DNA of 53,857 nt from Bifidobacterium breve. Lineage in GTDB: Bacteria > Myxococcota_A > UBA796 > SXON01. The notes below the pieces were generated by a model. It was not told where the DNA came from, did no database searches, and saw only the letters and a list, made by a program, of their open reading frames with translations. Each line of letters begins with the position of its first letter. Positions within the stretch are counted from its first letter, which is position 1. The stretch is from assembly GCA_943328795.2 (NCBI GenBank), contig CALQBK020000010.1, positions 1-53,857 of the forward strand, given 5' to 3'. Below are positions 16,508 to 24,796 of the stretch, piece after piece. The translations under genes were made by a program, and so were the position numbers.

Positions 16508-17735
16508 GAGCACTCCAGAGCCAAAGCATAGGCACAGGCAGCCGCGCGAGAAGAGCACACGGCTGCGCGGCATCGCGCGGCTCTGGGACGGCGCGCGGGT
16601 GCACCGCGACGTGTCGGTGGTCCTGCGCGGGGGCCGCGTGGTGGAGATCGAGACCGGGGACGACACCGACGGAGGGGAGGACGACTGCGAGAACGTCGAC
16701 TGCGACGGGCTGATCGCGATGCCCGGGCTCGTGGACTGCCACACCCACACGACCTTCGCGGGCACCCGGGTAGCGGACTTCGTCAAGCGCCTGGGGGGGA
16801 CGAGCTACACCACGATCTTGGAGGGCGGGGGCGGCATTCACACGACCGTGCAGGCCACCCGGATGGCGACGACCGACGAGCTGGCGTTCCTGACCGGCGC
16901 CCGGCTCGAGGAGATGCTCGCGCACGGGGTCACCACCGTGGAGGTCAAGAGCGGGTACGGGCTCGACCTGCGCACCGAGCGGCGGATGCTCGAGGCCGCG
17001 CGGGCGGCCTCGGGACCTGTCGAGGTGATGCCCACGTTCTTGGCGCACGTGCTGCCGCGCGGACGGGACCGTGACGAGTACATGCGCGAGCTGCTCGACG
17101 TGAACCTCCCGCAGCTCGCGGGGCTCGCGTGTGCGGCGGACGTGTACTGCGACGACGGGGCGTTCACGCTGGCCGAGACCGAGGCCATCTTGAGGCGCGC
17201 CTCGGGGCTGGGGCTCGCGCTGCACGTGCACGCCGAGCAGGTCGCGTGGACCGGCGCTGCTGCCCTGGCCGCCCGGCTCGGGGCGCTGTCCGCCGACCAC
17301 CTGGAGCGCATCGACGCCGACGGGATCGACGCGATGGCCGCTGCTGGGACGGTCGCGGTGCTGCTCCCGGGAGCGATGCTGTACCTGCGGGACACCCCGC
17401 CGCCGGTGAAGGCCTTGCGGGCTGCGTGCGTGCCGATGGCGATCGCGACCGACTTCAACCCGGGGTCGTCCCCGGTGAACAACTTGTGGACCGCGGCGAC
17501 GCTGGCGTGCTTGACGATGGGGCTCACCGTCGAGGAGGCGCTCGCGGGGATCACGCGGAACGCCGCCCGCGCGCTCGGGCGGCCAGACCTCGGGTGGCTT
17601 GGCGCCGGGTCCGCGGCGGACATCGCGCTGTTCCCCGCGCCGGTCGGCGAGCCGCCGTCGGTGGAAGTGCTCGTGCAGCACCTCGGCGGGACGCGCGCGG
17701 AGCAGGTCTGGAAGGCCGGAGAGCGGGTGCTGTAA
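16506..17735 (+). CDS. hutI: Imidazolonepropionase
   Basis: Protein of about 409 residues in the amidohydrolase superfamily. Metal-binding HxH is in DCHTHTTFAG (H79, H81); further ligands lie in HVHAEQ and ADHLERI, and ATDFNPGSSP carries the conserved Asp. It hydrolyses imidazolone-5-propionate to formiminoglutamate in histidine degradation (cytoplasm). No hutU, hutH or hutG neighbours are present, so the pathway is scattered or incomplete here. The ATG at 16506 overlaps the SelW start codon on the other strand (CATG), leaving no room for a conventional promoter; in-frame GTG at 16476 or ATG at 16488 are alternative starts inside selW. No clear ribosome site is seen for any of them. Confidence 0.92.
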   Translation: MSTPEPKHRHRQPREKSTRLRGIARLWDGARVHRDVSVVLRGGRVVEIETGDDTDGGEDDCENVDCDGLIAMPGLVDCHTHTTFAGTRVADFVKRLGGTSYTTILEGGGGIHTTVQATRMATTDELAFLTGARLEEMLAHGVTTVEVKSGYGLDLRTERRMLEAARAASGPVEVMPTFLAHVLPRGRDRDEYMRELLDVNLPQLAGLACAADVYCDDGAFTLAETEAILRRASGLGLALHVHAEQVAWTGAAALAARLGALSADHLERIDADGIDAMAAAGTVAVLLPGAMLYLRDTPPPVKALRAACVPMAIATDFNPGSSPVNNLWTAATLACLTMGLTVEEALAGITRNAARALGRPDLGWLGAGSAADIALFPAPVGEPPSVEVLVQHLGGTRAEQVWKAGERVL

Positions 17736-17785
17736 GGCCGGGAGCGGGCGAGTGTCCGTCTCGCGATCGAGGGACGGATCCGGTA

Positions 17786-19360
17786 TCAGCCCGAGCTGGT
17801 GAGCCCCGCCGCGCTGCGCTCTGGCGCCTGCGACGCCACTCCGACACCCGGCACGTTGATCACCAGCACGGTGATGTTGTCCTTGCCGCCACCCATCTGC
17901 GCCGCCCGCACGAGCTGCCGGCTGATCGCGCGGTTGTCGTCCGACTGGGTGCAGATCTGCTCGATCTCCGAGTCCTCGACCTCGCCCCACAAGCCGTCGG
18001 AGCAAAGGACGATCCGGTCGCCCTCCTCGAGCTCGACCTGGAAGATGTCGATGTCCACGTTCCGCTCGGTGCCGACCGTGCGGAGCAAGATGTTGGAGTG
18101 CGGGTGGTTCCGCGCCTCCTCGGCCGTGATGCGGTTCTGCTCGACCATGCGCGCCACCAGCGAGTGGTCCCGCGTGATCTGGTGCAGGGTGCCGTTGCGC
18201 ACCAGGTAGCCCCGGGAGTCGCCGACGTTCGCACAGAGCGCCACCTGGTCGTCCACCACCATGCAGGTGACGAGCGTGGTGCCCATGTCGTTGCCGCGGG
18301 CCTCAGCGTTGCCCTTGATGGTGTTGTTGGCCTCCTGGAAGGCCTCGTCCAGGATGTTCTCGATCACGGAGACCGACGGCCGGGGCGTGACGTCGATGCG
18401 GTCGCGCGCGACGCTGACCAGCGTGTCCACCGCCATCTGCGAGGCGACCTCCCCCGAGTCGTGACCGCCCATGCCGTCTGCGACCACGAAGATCTCGACG
18501 CCTTCGGTGAGCCGCGACCACCCCCAATTGTCCTCGTTGAGCGAGCGCAGCAGGCCAACGTCGGTCATCCCGGCGTGGCGCGTCAGGCGCTGGCGCTTGT
18601 GGCGGTGGGCTTCTTGCTGCAGGGCCTGGCCGAAGTCGGCCGCGGAGTTGAACTCGCCGTTCTCGAGGCTCAGGAAGAGCGACTGCCACGCCCGCTCCTC
18701 GAGCGGTGTGTAGCGGCGCAGGATCTCGCCGAGCTCCCGCATCGTGGGCCCGTACTCCTCGGGGGTCAGCGGCCGATTCTCGACGGCGGCCACCTCGGGG
18801 TCGAACAGCACGAACTCGCCGCCCGGCCGGATGACGAAATTGGACCGGTGCAGCCACGCGAGGCGAACACCGTTGAACGCGAGCATGCCGACGATACCAG
18901 CGGCCCGCTGCGCGAACGCGACCACGCGCTCGATCGGCAACGGCGCGGCTTCGTCGAGCATCAGCGCCTCGTTGGCGAATGGCACCACCGAGCACATCAG
19001 CGACGGGTTCTCCTCAGGGTGTGGGAACACGTCGCACGGCGACAGCAGCGCCGGGTGCTGGAGCTGCTTCTGGAAGAACTGCAGGTAGGGGTCGAAGCGA
19101 TCGCGCTCCCACCGCGTAGAGAGCAGGAACCGACGGGTCGCCAGGGAAGCCCCGCACTCGCCACAGTTCAGCTGCACCGCCGGGTTCTCCTCAAAGCCGC
19201 ACTCCCAGCAGCGGCGCGTTCGACGGTCCGGTCGATTGTCGTTCACCAGGTAAAACATCCGACCTTCGGCCAGGCGGATCAACGCCTCGACCTTGTAGTA
19301 GTCGGAGAGGTTCATCCCCGGGGAGAACGTCGACGGTCGGGAGCGGAAACCGCTAGCCAT
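17786..19360 (-). CDS. Zinc ribbon - pseudokinase-like - PP2C phosphatase fusion
   Basis: Protein of 524 residues. Residues 51-69 form a zinc ribbon (CWEC...CGEC). Residues about 80-250 look like a degenerate protein kinase lobe: HRSN (171-174) and FDPE (186-189) sit where the catalytic HRDxxxxN and DFG loops would be, with the catalytic Asp and the Gly-rich loop missing. Residues 262-505 are a PP2C (PPM) phosphatase with its motifs RSLNEDNWG, VADGMGGHDSG (metal Asp295), GTTLV, NVGDSRGYL, SDGLWGEV and DNITVLV. It should dephosphorylate Ser/Thr phosphoproteins, possibly steered by the pseudokinase. It is cytoplasmic, with no membrane helix. It is a single gene, divergent from the DMT transporter. 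Confidence 0.88.
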   Translation of the reverse strand: MASGFRSRPSTFSPGMNLSDYYKVEALIRLAEGRMFYLVNDNRPDRRTRRCWECGFEENPAVQLNCGECGASLATRRFLLSTRWERDRFDPYLQFFQKQLQHPALLSPCDVFPHPEENPSLMCSVVPFANEALMLDEAAPLPIERVVAFAQRAAGIVGMLAFNGVRLAWLHRSNFVIRPGGEFVLFDPEVAAVENRPLTPEEYGPTMRELGEILRRYTPLEERAWQSLFLSLENGEFNSAADFGQALQQEAHRHKRQRLTRHAGMTDVGLLRSLNEDNWGWSRLTEGVEIFVVADGMGGHDSGEVASQMAVDTLVSVARDRIDVTPRPSVSVIENILDEAFQEANNTIKGNAEARGNDMGTTLVTCMVVDDQVALCANVGDSRGYLVRNGTLHQITRDHSLVARMVEQNRITAEEARNHPHSNILLRTVGTERNVDIDIFQVELEEGDRIVLCSDGLWGEVEDSEIEQICTQSDDNRAISRQLVRAAQMGGGKDNITVLVINVPGVGVASQAPERSAAGLTSSG

Positions 19361-19503
19361 TCAGAGGCGATCCTGTTCGTGAGGGAGGAGTCTATCTAGC
19401 GCGGGGTCAATTCGGCGACCGCGAGAGCCCGGAACCCGTCACGGCCGCGCGAGCATCTCGCCATGTCCAGCATGAACCTCGTCAACTTTCCAAGGCCCCG
19501 AGT

Positions 19504-20481
19504 ATGAGTTTCGTAGGCCAGATCGCGCGACGCCCGCGCGGGCGCGAGCTACCCGGCGCGCCCATGCCGAGCGCGGAGCCGTCGACCCCAGACGCCACCA
19601 CCGCGGCGCGGGGCGTCGGCCTGATGATCGCGTGCTCGCTCCTGTTCGCGACCATGGCGACCTTCGTCGGCGCGGCGCACCAGCGCGAGCCCGGGCTCTC
19701 TACGCTGATGATGAGCGCGATCCGCTCCGGGGTGAACCTCGTGGCGCTGGTGGTGCTCGCGCGGGGCGACAGCCGGCTCTTGCTTGGCGACGGCCGGCGG
19801 GCGCTCTGGATCCGCGGGGTGCTCGGCGGCGTCTCCTTGGTCTCGTACTTCACCGCCCTGGCGCACGTCGGTGTCGGGGAAGCCGCGTTCCTCAACCAGA
19901 CCAGCGCGGTGTGGGTCGCCATCTTCGCGCCGCTCGTCCTCGGCGAGCCAACGGGCGCGCTCGTGTGGCTGGCGGTGGGCTGCTCGCTCGTCGGCGTGAG
20001 CCTCTTGGCCGCGCCTGCCGCTGGGGCCGCGCCGGGCGACGCCTTCGGGCGCGCCGTGGGCCTGTTCAGCGGCCTCACGTCCGCCGGGGCGTACCTGTCC
20101 GTCCGGCGGGCGGGCGCGACGAACAAGCCCATCACCATCGTCTTCTACTTCACGCTGGTCGCCGCGCTGGGGACCACCATCGGCTGCATCCTGCGGCAGG
20201 AGGCCTTGCCCCGCGACCCGGTCACGCTGGGCCTGATGGTGGGCGCCGGGCTCTCGGCCACGGTCGCACAGCTCGTCATGACCGAGGCGTACCGCATCGG
20301 GCGGGCCGGGCCCGTTGCCGCTGCGGGAGCGGCCGGGCCGCTCTTCTCGACCGTGCTGGGCGCCGTGTTCCTGGGCCAGGTCCCGGAGCGTCACGCGGCC
20401 GTTGGCATGGGGATCCTGCTCGTGTCCGCCGTGGGGCTGCCGTTCGTCGCAGCGCGGGCGGCTACCCCAGGTCGCCGGTAG
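19504..20481 (+). CDS. EamA/DMT family membrane transporter
   Basis: Protein of 325 residues, or 305 if the in-frame ATG at 19564 is used. It has about ten predicted membrane helices arranged as two EamA repeats: the first from GVGLMIACSLLFATMATF, the second from AVGLFSGLTSAGAYLSV. Motifs such as FLNQTSAVWVAIFAPLVLGEP and PLFSTVLGAVFLGQVPE are typical of the inner half and end of each repeat. These are inner-membrane exporters of amino acids, nucleosides or other metabolites; the substrate is not predictable. The N-terminal 20 residues before the second ATG are basic and unstructured, so the shorter form is plausible. It converges with the Nudix gene 14 bases after its stop. Confidence 0.88.
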   Translation: MSFVGQIARRPRGRELPGAPMPSAEPSTPDATTAARGVGLMIACSLLFATMATFVGAAHQREPGLSTLMMSAIRSGVNLVALVVLARGDSRLLLGDGRRALWIRGVLGGVSLVSYFTALAHVGVGEAAFLNQTSAVWVAIFAPLVLGEPTGALVWLAVGCSLVGVSLLAAPAAGAAPGDAFGRAVGLFSGLTSAGAYLSVRRAGATNKPITIVFYFTLVAALGTTIGCILRQEALPRDPVTLGLMVGAGLSATVAQLVMTEAYRIGRAGPVAAAGAAGPLFSTVLGAVFLGQVPERHAAVGMGILLVSAVGLPFVAARAATPGRR

Positions 20482-20495
20482 CTGCAGCGCCCCGA

Positions 20496-20861
20496 TCAGT
20501 CGAAGATCAGCCGCAGCAGCGGTACGTCCGCCGGGGCCCACGCCACGGCCCCCAGCTCGATCGGCAACAGCCACCGCAGCGCCAGGTGCTCGCTTAGGAC
20601 AGGCTCCCCCCTCACCACCCCGCAACGCCAACAGCACAGCCGCAAGCCGTTCCACGCGACCTCGCCGAGGCGCTCTATCGCGACGACCTCGAGGCTGAGC
20701 TCCTCGAGGAGCTCCCGCTCCAGCGCGGCTTGCTCGGTCTCCCCCGGCTCGACCTTCCCGCCCGGGAGCTCCCACAGCCCGCCCTCTCGCTTCTCCAGTG
20801 GCCGCTGAGCCGCCAGCACCCGCCCGTCCCGGACGATCGCGGCGGCGACGACGTGGAGCAT
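20496..20861 (-). CDS. Nudix hydrolase, MutT-like
   Basis: Protein of 121 residues with a full Nudix box (GGKVEPGETEQAALERELLEEL: GX5EX7REUXEEXGU pattern, final Gly replaced) after a VAAAIVRDGRVLAAQRP strand, which is typical of MutT-type (d)NTP pyrophosphohydrolases cleaning oxidised nucleotides. Length is as expected for MutT (about 130). It starts four bases after the B12-radical SAM gene stop and is the last gene of that operon. The link with the radical SAM enzyme may be only transcriptional. Confidence 0.88.
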   Translation of the reverse strand: MLHVVAAAIVRDGRVLAAQRPLEKREGGLWELPGGKVEPGETEQAALERELLEELSLEVVAIERLGEVAWNGLRLCCWRCGVVRGEPVLSEHLALRWLLPIELGAVAWAPADVPLLRLIFD

Positions 20862-20865
20862 CTCG

Positions 20866-22314
20866 CTACACGGGCGCTGTGCGGCTCTGCGCGTTGAGCA
20901 GCTCGAGCTTCAGGATCGACAACGCGCCCTGGGTGAGCCGCTTGAACTCGGCCGCGGTGGCCAGCTGCGTGACCGCGCGAGCGATGAACCGGGGCCGCGC
21001 GTAGAACTTGCGGTGCGCGATCTTCAGCAGCTCGAGGATCTGCACCTTGGTCAGGTGCTCCTCCCAGCACGCGGGCACCTCGACGCCGCACAACGGGTCC
21101 TTCATCAGCCGGTCCCAGCAATCGGCCGGGTAGAGCCCCTTCTTGGCGCCCTCCTCGAAGCTCTCGGTCCCCGGGTAGGGCGAGAACACGGCGAACACGG
21201 CGTAGTCGGCGTCGAGCTTGATCATCTCGTCGACGTTGTGGACAGCCTCCTCCATCGTCGGCTCGTGCGGCCCGCCGAGCATGATGTACGCCACGGAGCG
21301 CACACCCTCCTCGCGGCACCACTTGAACACGCGGTGCACGTCGTCCGTGTCGCAGTGCTTGCCCCACTTGTCGAGGCCCTCGTTGTTCGCGGACTCCACC
21401 CCGAAGTGGATCTTCGTGCAGCCCGTCTCCCGGCACCGCCGGATCTGCTCACGCGTGGTCCCAGCGATGGTGGTCTTGTAGCCCCAGTTGAACTTCACCC
21501 CGCGGCGCTCGATCGCGTCGCAGAACTTGAGTACCCACTGGCTGTTCGGCGTGAACAGGTCGTCGATGAAGTGGGTCTCGGTGATGCCGAGCGAGACGCA
21601 GTGCTCCATCTCGTCGAGGATGTTCTCGATGTCGCGCATCCGGTACTGCTTCTTGTAGGTGAGGCAGAACGGGCAGGAGTGCGGGCAGCCGCGGGACGTG
21701 ATGGCCGTGGTGTTCAGCGGCTGCTTGCAGCCCGGCAGGTAGTAGTCCCGGTAGCGTGTGCGCGCGCGGTCGGGCCACGGGTAGGCGTCCAACGACTTCG
21801 TGGACTTGCGGTCCTTGTTCTTGACGAGCTGGCCGTCCTTCCGGAACCACACCCCCTCGATGCCGTCGAAGTCCTTGCCGGCGTCTTGCGCCTGCACCAT
21901 GTCGAGGAACGCGTCTTCGCCGTCGCCCGTAGTGATCGCGTCGACGCCCTTCAGCCCCGCCGCGTAGTCCGGGAACATCGAACAGTGGGGACCACCGAGC
22001 ACGATCTTCGCGTTCGGGTTCAGCTTCCGCACCGTGTTCACCGTCATCTGCACGTCCGGCAGCGAGTGGGTGTAGGTGGAGATGCCCACGAGGTCGAGCG
22101 GGTAGCGCTTGAGCTGGGCCTCGAAGTCCGGGTAGTCCAGGTCATCGACGACGGGGTCGAAGATCTCCGCCTTGAAGCCCGACCGCTTCTCGATCGCGGC
22201 CTGGATGTACATCAGGCCGAGGGGGGGGAAGCAGTACACGCCGTAGGCCATCGCCTTCGGGATGCCGGCCCACACGCGGAGCTGCTCGGGCGGATTGATG
22301 AGGGTGATGTCCAT
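20866..22314 (-). CDS. B12-binding domain/radical SAM enzyme (BchE/P-methylase-like class B)
   Basis: Protein of 482 residues. Residues 1-150 form a cobalamin-binding Rossmann domain, lacking the DxHxxG His of methionine synthase as is usual in this class. The radical SAM motif CX3CX2C is C210-C214-C217 (CPHSCPFC), followed by FIDDLF and GVES strands. A C-terminal helical extension follows. Such enzymes methylate unactivated carbons or form rings (BchE, hopanoid and antibiotic methylases). Its ATG lies just after the ICMT-like gene stop, with GGAG within that gene's end, so translation is coupled. A lipid or terpenoid substrate would fit the ICMT-like partner, but this is inference. Confidence 0.88.
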   Translation of the reverse strand: MDITLINPPEQLRVWAGIPKAMAYGVYCFPPLGLMYIQAAIEKRSGFKAEIFDPVVDDLDYPDFEAQLKRYPLDLVGISTYTHSLPDVQMTVNTVRKLNPNAKIVLGGPHCSMFPDYAAGLKGVDAITTGDGEDAFLDMVQAQDAGKDFDGIEGVWFRKDGQLVKNKDRKSTKSLDAYPWPDRARTRYRDYYLPGCKQPLNTTAITSRGCPHSCPFCLTYKKQYRMRDIENILDEMEHCVSLGITETHFIDDLFTPNSQWVLKFCDAIERRGVKFNWGYKTTIAGTTREQIRRCRETGCTKIHFGVESANNEGLDKWGKHCDTDDVHRVFKWCREEGVRSVAYIMLGGPHEPTMEEAVHNVDEMIKLDADYAVFAVFSPYPGTESFEEGAKKGLYPADCWDRLMKDPLCGVEVPACWEEHLTKVQILELLKIAHRKFYARPRFIARAVTQLATAAEFKRLTQGALSILKLELLNAQSRTAPV

Positions 22315-22318
22315 GGGG

Positions 22319-22900
22319 CTAGCTCCGGGGCTGCTTGCGAGGAAGAAAGAAGGTCCAAGGGAAGAAAAGCGGGACTTCAGCCCGGTAGCGCTCGTACTCT
22401 TCGCCGAAGATCTCGACGAGCACGGGCTCCTGGCGCCACACCTTCTCGACGAGCGAGCCGGTGAGCAGCAGCGGGACGAGGATGCAACAGAAGGCGAAGG
22501 AGTTCAAGGCGAGGCCGACGGCCAAGACGCCGAGCAGCTTGCCGATGACCGACGGGTTGCGGCTGTACGCGTAGATGCCGCTGCGGACGAGGCGCATGGT
22601 GCGCCCGGCCGTGGGGCTGGGGCTGCCGGCGCCGACGAACACGAGCTCAGCGTAGCTGACGCCGACGATGCCGAGGCCCGCGAGGAGCGAGACAGCGCCC
22701 AGGACATAGTTCAGCGGGGAGGGCAAGAAGGCCGGGTGGTTGAGCGCGACGTCGATCCGGAGGGACGTGAGCGCGATGAGGAACGTGAGCGGGAAGAGCA
22801 CCGGGATGTAGACCTTCGCGACCATCAGCAGAATCTGGGGGGTGCGGACGACGCGAAACGCGCTGGCAAGGAGGGAGGCGGGGCTCATCTCCGAGATCAT
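22319..22900 (-). CDS. Isoprenylcysteine carboxyl methyltransferase-like membrane protein
   Basis: Protein of about 193 residues with four to five membrane helices and the ICMT/PEMT C-terminal signature (SGIYAYSRNPSVIGKLLGVLAVGLALNS, then EEYERYRAEVP). Members bind S-adenosylmethionine at the membrane face and methylate lipids, isoprenoid acids or small hydrophobic molecules. ATGs at 22900 and 22888 are both possible; a longer frame to 22966 has a non-hydrophobic lead and is less likely. It is the first gene of an operon with the B12-radical SAM and Nudix genes, giving two SAM-using enzymes side by side. Confidence 0.78.
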   Translation of the reverse strand: MISEMSPASLLASAFRVVRTPQILLMVAKVYIPVLFPLTFLIALTSLRIDVALNHPAFLPSPLNYVLGAVSLLAGLGIVGVSYAELVFVGAGSPSPTAGRTMRLVRSGIYAYSRNPSVIGKLLGVLAVGLALNSFAFCCILVPLLLTGSLVEKVWRQEPVLVEIFGEEYERYRAEVPLFFPWTFFLPRKQPRS

Positions 22901-23057
22901 ACCGGAGCCCGGCCGCGCGGGGGTGTGAAGCGCAGTACCAGGAGACGGATGGCGGCCGATGGACAACCAAAGAACCTCGCGCCGAACGCGGTCCGACGCC
23001 GATCAGAATTCGCCGTGCCTGCGGCGGCGAGATAGATGAGGCGTCGCAGGAGAGCCC

Positions 23058-24608
23058 GTGCAAACCCGTAGCCGAACGCGCAGTGTCGTCTTCACCGACA
23101 TGGCGGACTACACCAAGTCCGTGGCCAGCGCGGATCGCGAAGGCCTGCGAAACATCTTGTCCCAGCACCAGAAGTACGTGGAGCCTGTGCTCACCGGTCG
23201 CGGCGGCCGCGTGGTGAAGAACATCGGGGACAGCTTCATGGCGCTGTTTGAGACGGCGACGGACGCCGTGCGCGCCTCGCTCGACCTCGTGGAGGCGCAC
23301 GCGCCGGGCGGCCCCTCTGGCGTCGTCTTCCGCGCGAGCATCGCGACGGGCGACGTGGAAGAGGCCGAGAACGACGCCTTCGGCGAGCCCGTGAACCTGT
23401 CCGCGCGCATCAACGCGCGCACCGGCGCGGGCGAGGTCTGGTTCTCGGCCGGCACGATGCACTGTATGAACCAGGCGGAGATCCCCTGGGAGTCGACGGG
23501 CCGGCACGTGCTGAAGGGGATCCCCGGCGAGACGGAGATCTTCCGCGCCGTGCCGCAGTATGCCTGCACGCTCCCCGACGTGTTGATCGGCGCGATCAAG
23601 CAGAAGTCGCTCACGATCTGGAACGCCGGTGAGCCGATGCCCCAGGTCGCGCCGAACGGGCACTTGATCCTCGAGGGGTTCCGGCCGGGGTCGCCGTTCT
23701 TGAGCGACGCCGTCGACCGGTTGCCCGTCGTCGACCCGTCCCGGCTGTGGCTGTCGACCTTCAACATCAGCCCTGCGGATCGAATCGAGTGGGCGCGTTC
23801 GGGGCGGGGGTTGCTGATCGGCACGCCCGCCGCGTTCCGGGCGTCCGTCTCGGCGCACCAGAAGCAGAGCAACCGGTCGGCGGGCACGGACACCATCATC
23901 CTCGACAGCCAGTCCGACGCGTGTATGGACCTCGTGATCGCGGGGATCGCGTTGCCGGCCGTGCCCATCGCGGAGGTCGTCGCCGGGTACAGCTACGAGC
24001 TGTTGCCGGACGGGCGCTGGCTGAACCGCACTGACAGGGCGGTGCTGCGCGCGGACGTCTCCGCGCACGGGGTCACCGTCACGGTGCTGACGCCCGGGGT
24101 GCAGGTGAACGGGCTTGCAGCCCAGGTGAACGGCACGTTCACGCTCGTCGAGGGCACCGAGATCCGCACGCCCGGTGCGACCCTGGTGTTCCACGACTTG
24201 CACGGGGACGAAGGCTACACCGGGGTCCTCGTGGGCGAGACGCAGGTGCGGGTGCCCATGTCGGCCGGCCAGCGCGTCGAGATCGGCCGTGAGCCGCAAC
24301 ACCCCGGGCTCCTGTTGCCGGACCGCAACAACCAAGAGAACATCCGCTGGTGCGCGGGCCCCCGCGCAGCGCGAGCGCGCGAGCGCGGCTTCACGCTCGA
24401 CAAGGTCCTCACCGGGCGCCGCCAGTGCAGCCTTGACATCTCGGGCACGCACGCCACGATCAACGCGCTCCACGAGACGCTGCCCACGGTCGTCCTCGAT
24501 CACGCCCTGCGGCTCTCCCGCGTGACCGAGCCGCGGCTCGGCACCTACGGCGACCTCGTGCTGCTCGGCACGACGGTCGTCGCGATGCGCGAGCACAGCG
24601 ACGCGTAG
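23058..24608 (+). CDS. Class III adenylate cyclase with C-terminal FHA-like domain
   Basis: Protein of 516 residues from a GTG start. The catalytic domain (about 8-180) keeps both metal Asp residues (D14 in FTDMADYT and D58 in KNIGDSF), the transition-state Asn113 and Arg117 (VNLSARI), and the adenine-specifying pair Lys54 and Asp106. It should therefore make cAMP rather than cGMP. The middle region (190-390) is unassigned. Residues about 395-510 resemble an FHA phosphothreonine-binding domain (VEIGREP..., SGTHATI). No membrane helix is seen, so it is cytoplasmic. The combination suggests cAMP output tuned by Ser/Thr phosphorylation. It converges with the Lys-rich small gene 15 bases after its stop. 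Confidence 0.85.
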   Translation: MQTRSRTRSVVFTDMADYTKSVASADREGLRNILSQHQKYVEPVLTGRGGRVVKNIGDSFMALFETATDAVRASLDLVEAHAPGGPSGVVFRASIATGDVEEAENDAFGEPVNLSARINARTGAGEVWFSAGTMHCMNQAEIPWESTGRHVLKGIPGETEIFRAVPQYACTLPDVLIGAIKQKSLTIWNAGEPMPQVAPNGHLILEGFRPGSPFLSDAVDRLPVVDPSRLWLSTFNISPADRIEWARSGRGLLIGTPAAFRASVSAHQKQSNRSAGTDTIILDSQSDACMDLVIAGIALPAVPIAEVVAGYSYELLPDGRWLNRTDRAVLRADVSAHGVTVTVLTPGVQVNGLAAQVNGTFTLVEGTEIRTPGATLVFHDLHGDEGYTGVLVGETQVRVPMSAGQRVEIGREPQHPGLLLPDRNNQENIRWCAGPRAARARERGFTLDKVLTGRRQCSLDISGTHATINALHETLPTVVLDHALRLSRVTEPRLGTYGDLVLLGTTVVAMREHSDA

Positions 24609-24623
24609 CCGACGGCGCGGAGG

Positions 24624-24728
24624 CTACTTGCCCTTCGCGGCCTTCTTCTCGGCCTTCTTCTTCTGCTTCTCAGCAGTGGAGAGCTTGTCTTTGTTGTTGG
24701 TCGTGGCCTTCTGGGTGCCTTTGGGCAT
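24624..24728 (-). CDS. Lysine-rich small protein of 34 residues
   Basis: Short frame with an excellent GGAG six bases before its ATG. The product starts MPKGTQKATT, has Lys at 13 of 34 positions and ends in a KKAEKKAAKGK tail. A nucleic-acid-binding or ribosome-associated role, or a histone-like tail peptide, would suit such a charge, but no family was recognised. It lies 68 bases downstream of the aldolase gene on the same strand, so it could be the last gene of the BMC operon or stand alone. It was found by eye because it is very short. Confidence 0.65.
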   Translation of the reverse strand: MPKGTQKATTNNKDKLSTAEKQKKKAEKKAAKGK

Positions 24729-24796
24729 GGGAGACTCCTGGGGTTCGGCCCCAATGTAGCCAGTCCCACGCCGCCGAGGGCGGCCCAGTCGTCATA

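Noticed and set aside
17129-19399. 756-codon plus-strand frame over hutI and the PP2C gene
   Set aside because: Shadow frame; both true genes have intact motifs.
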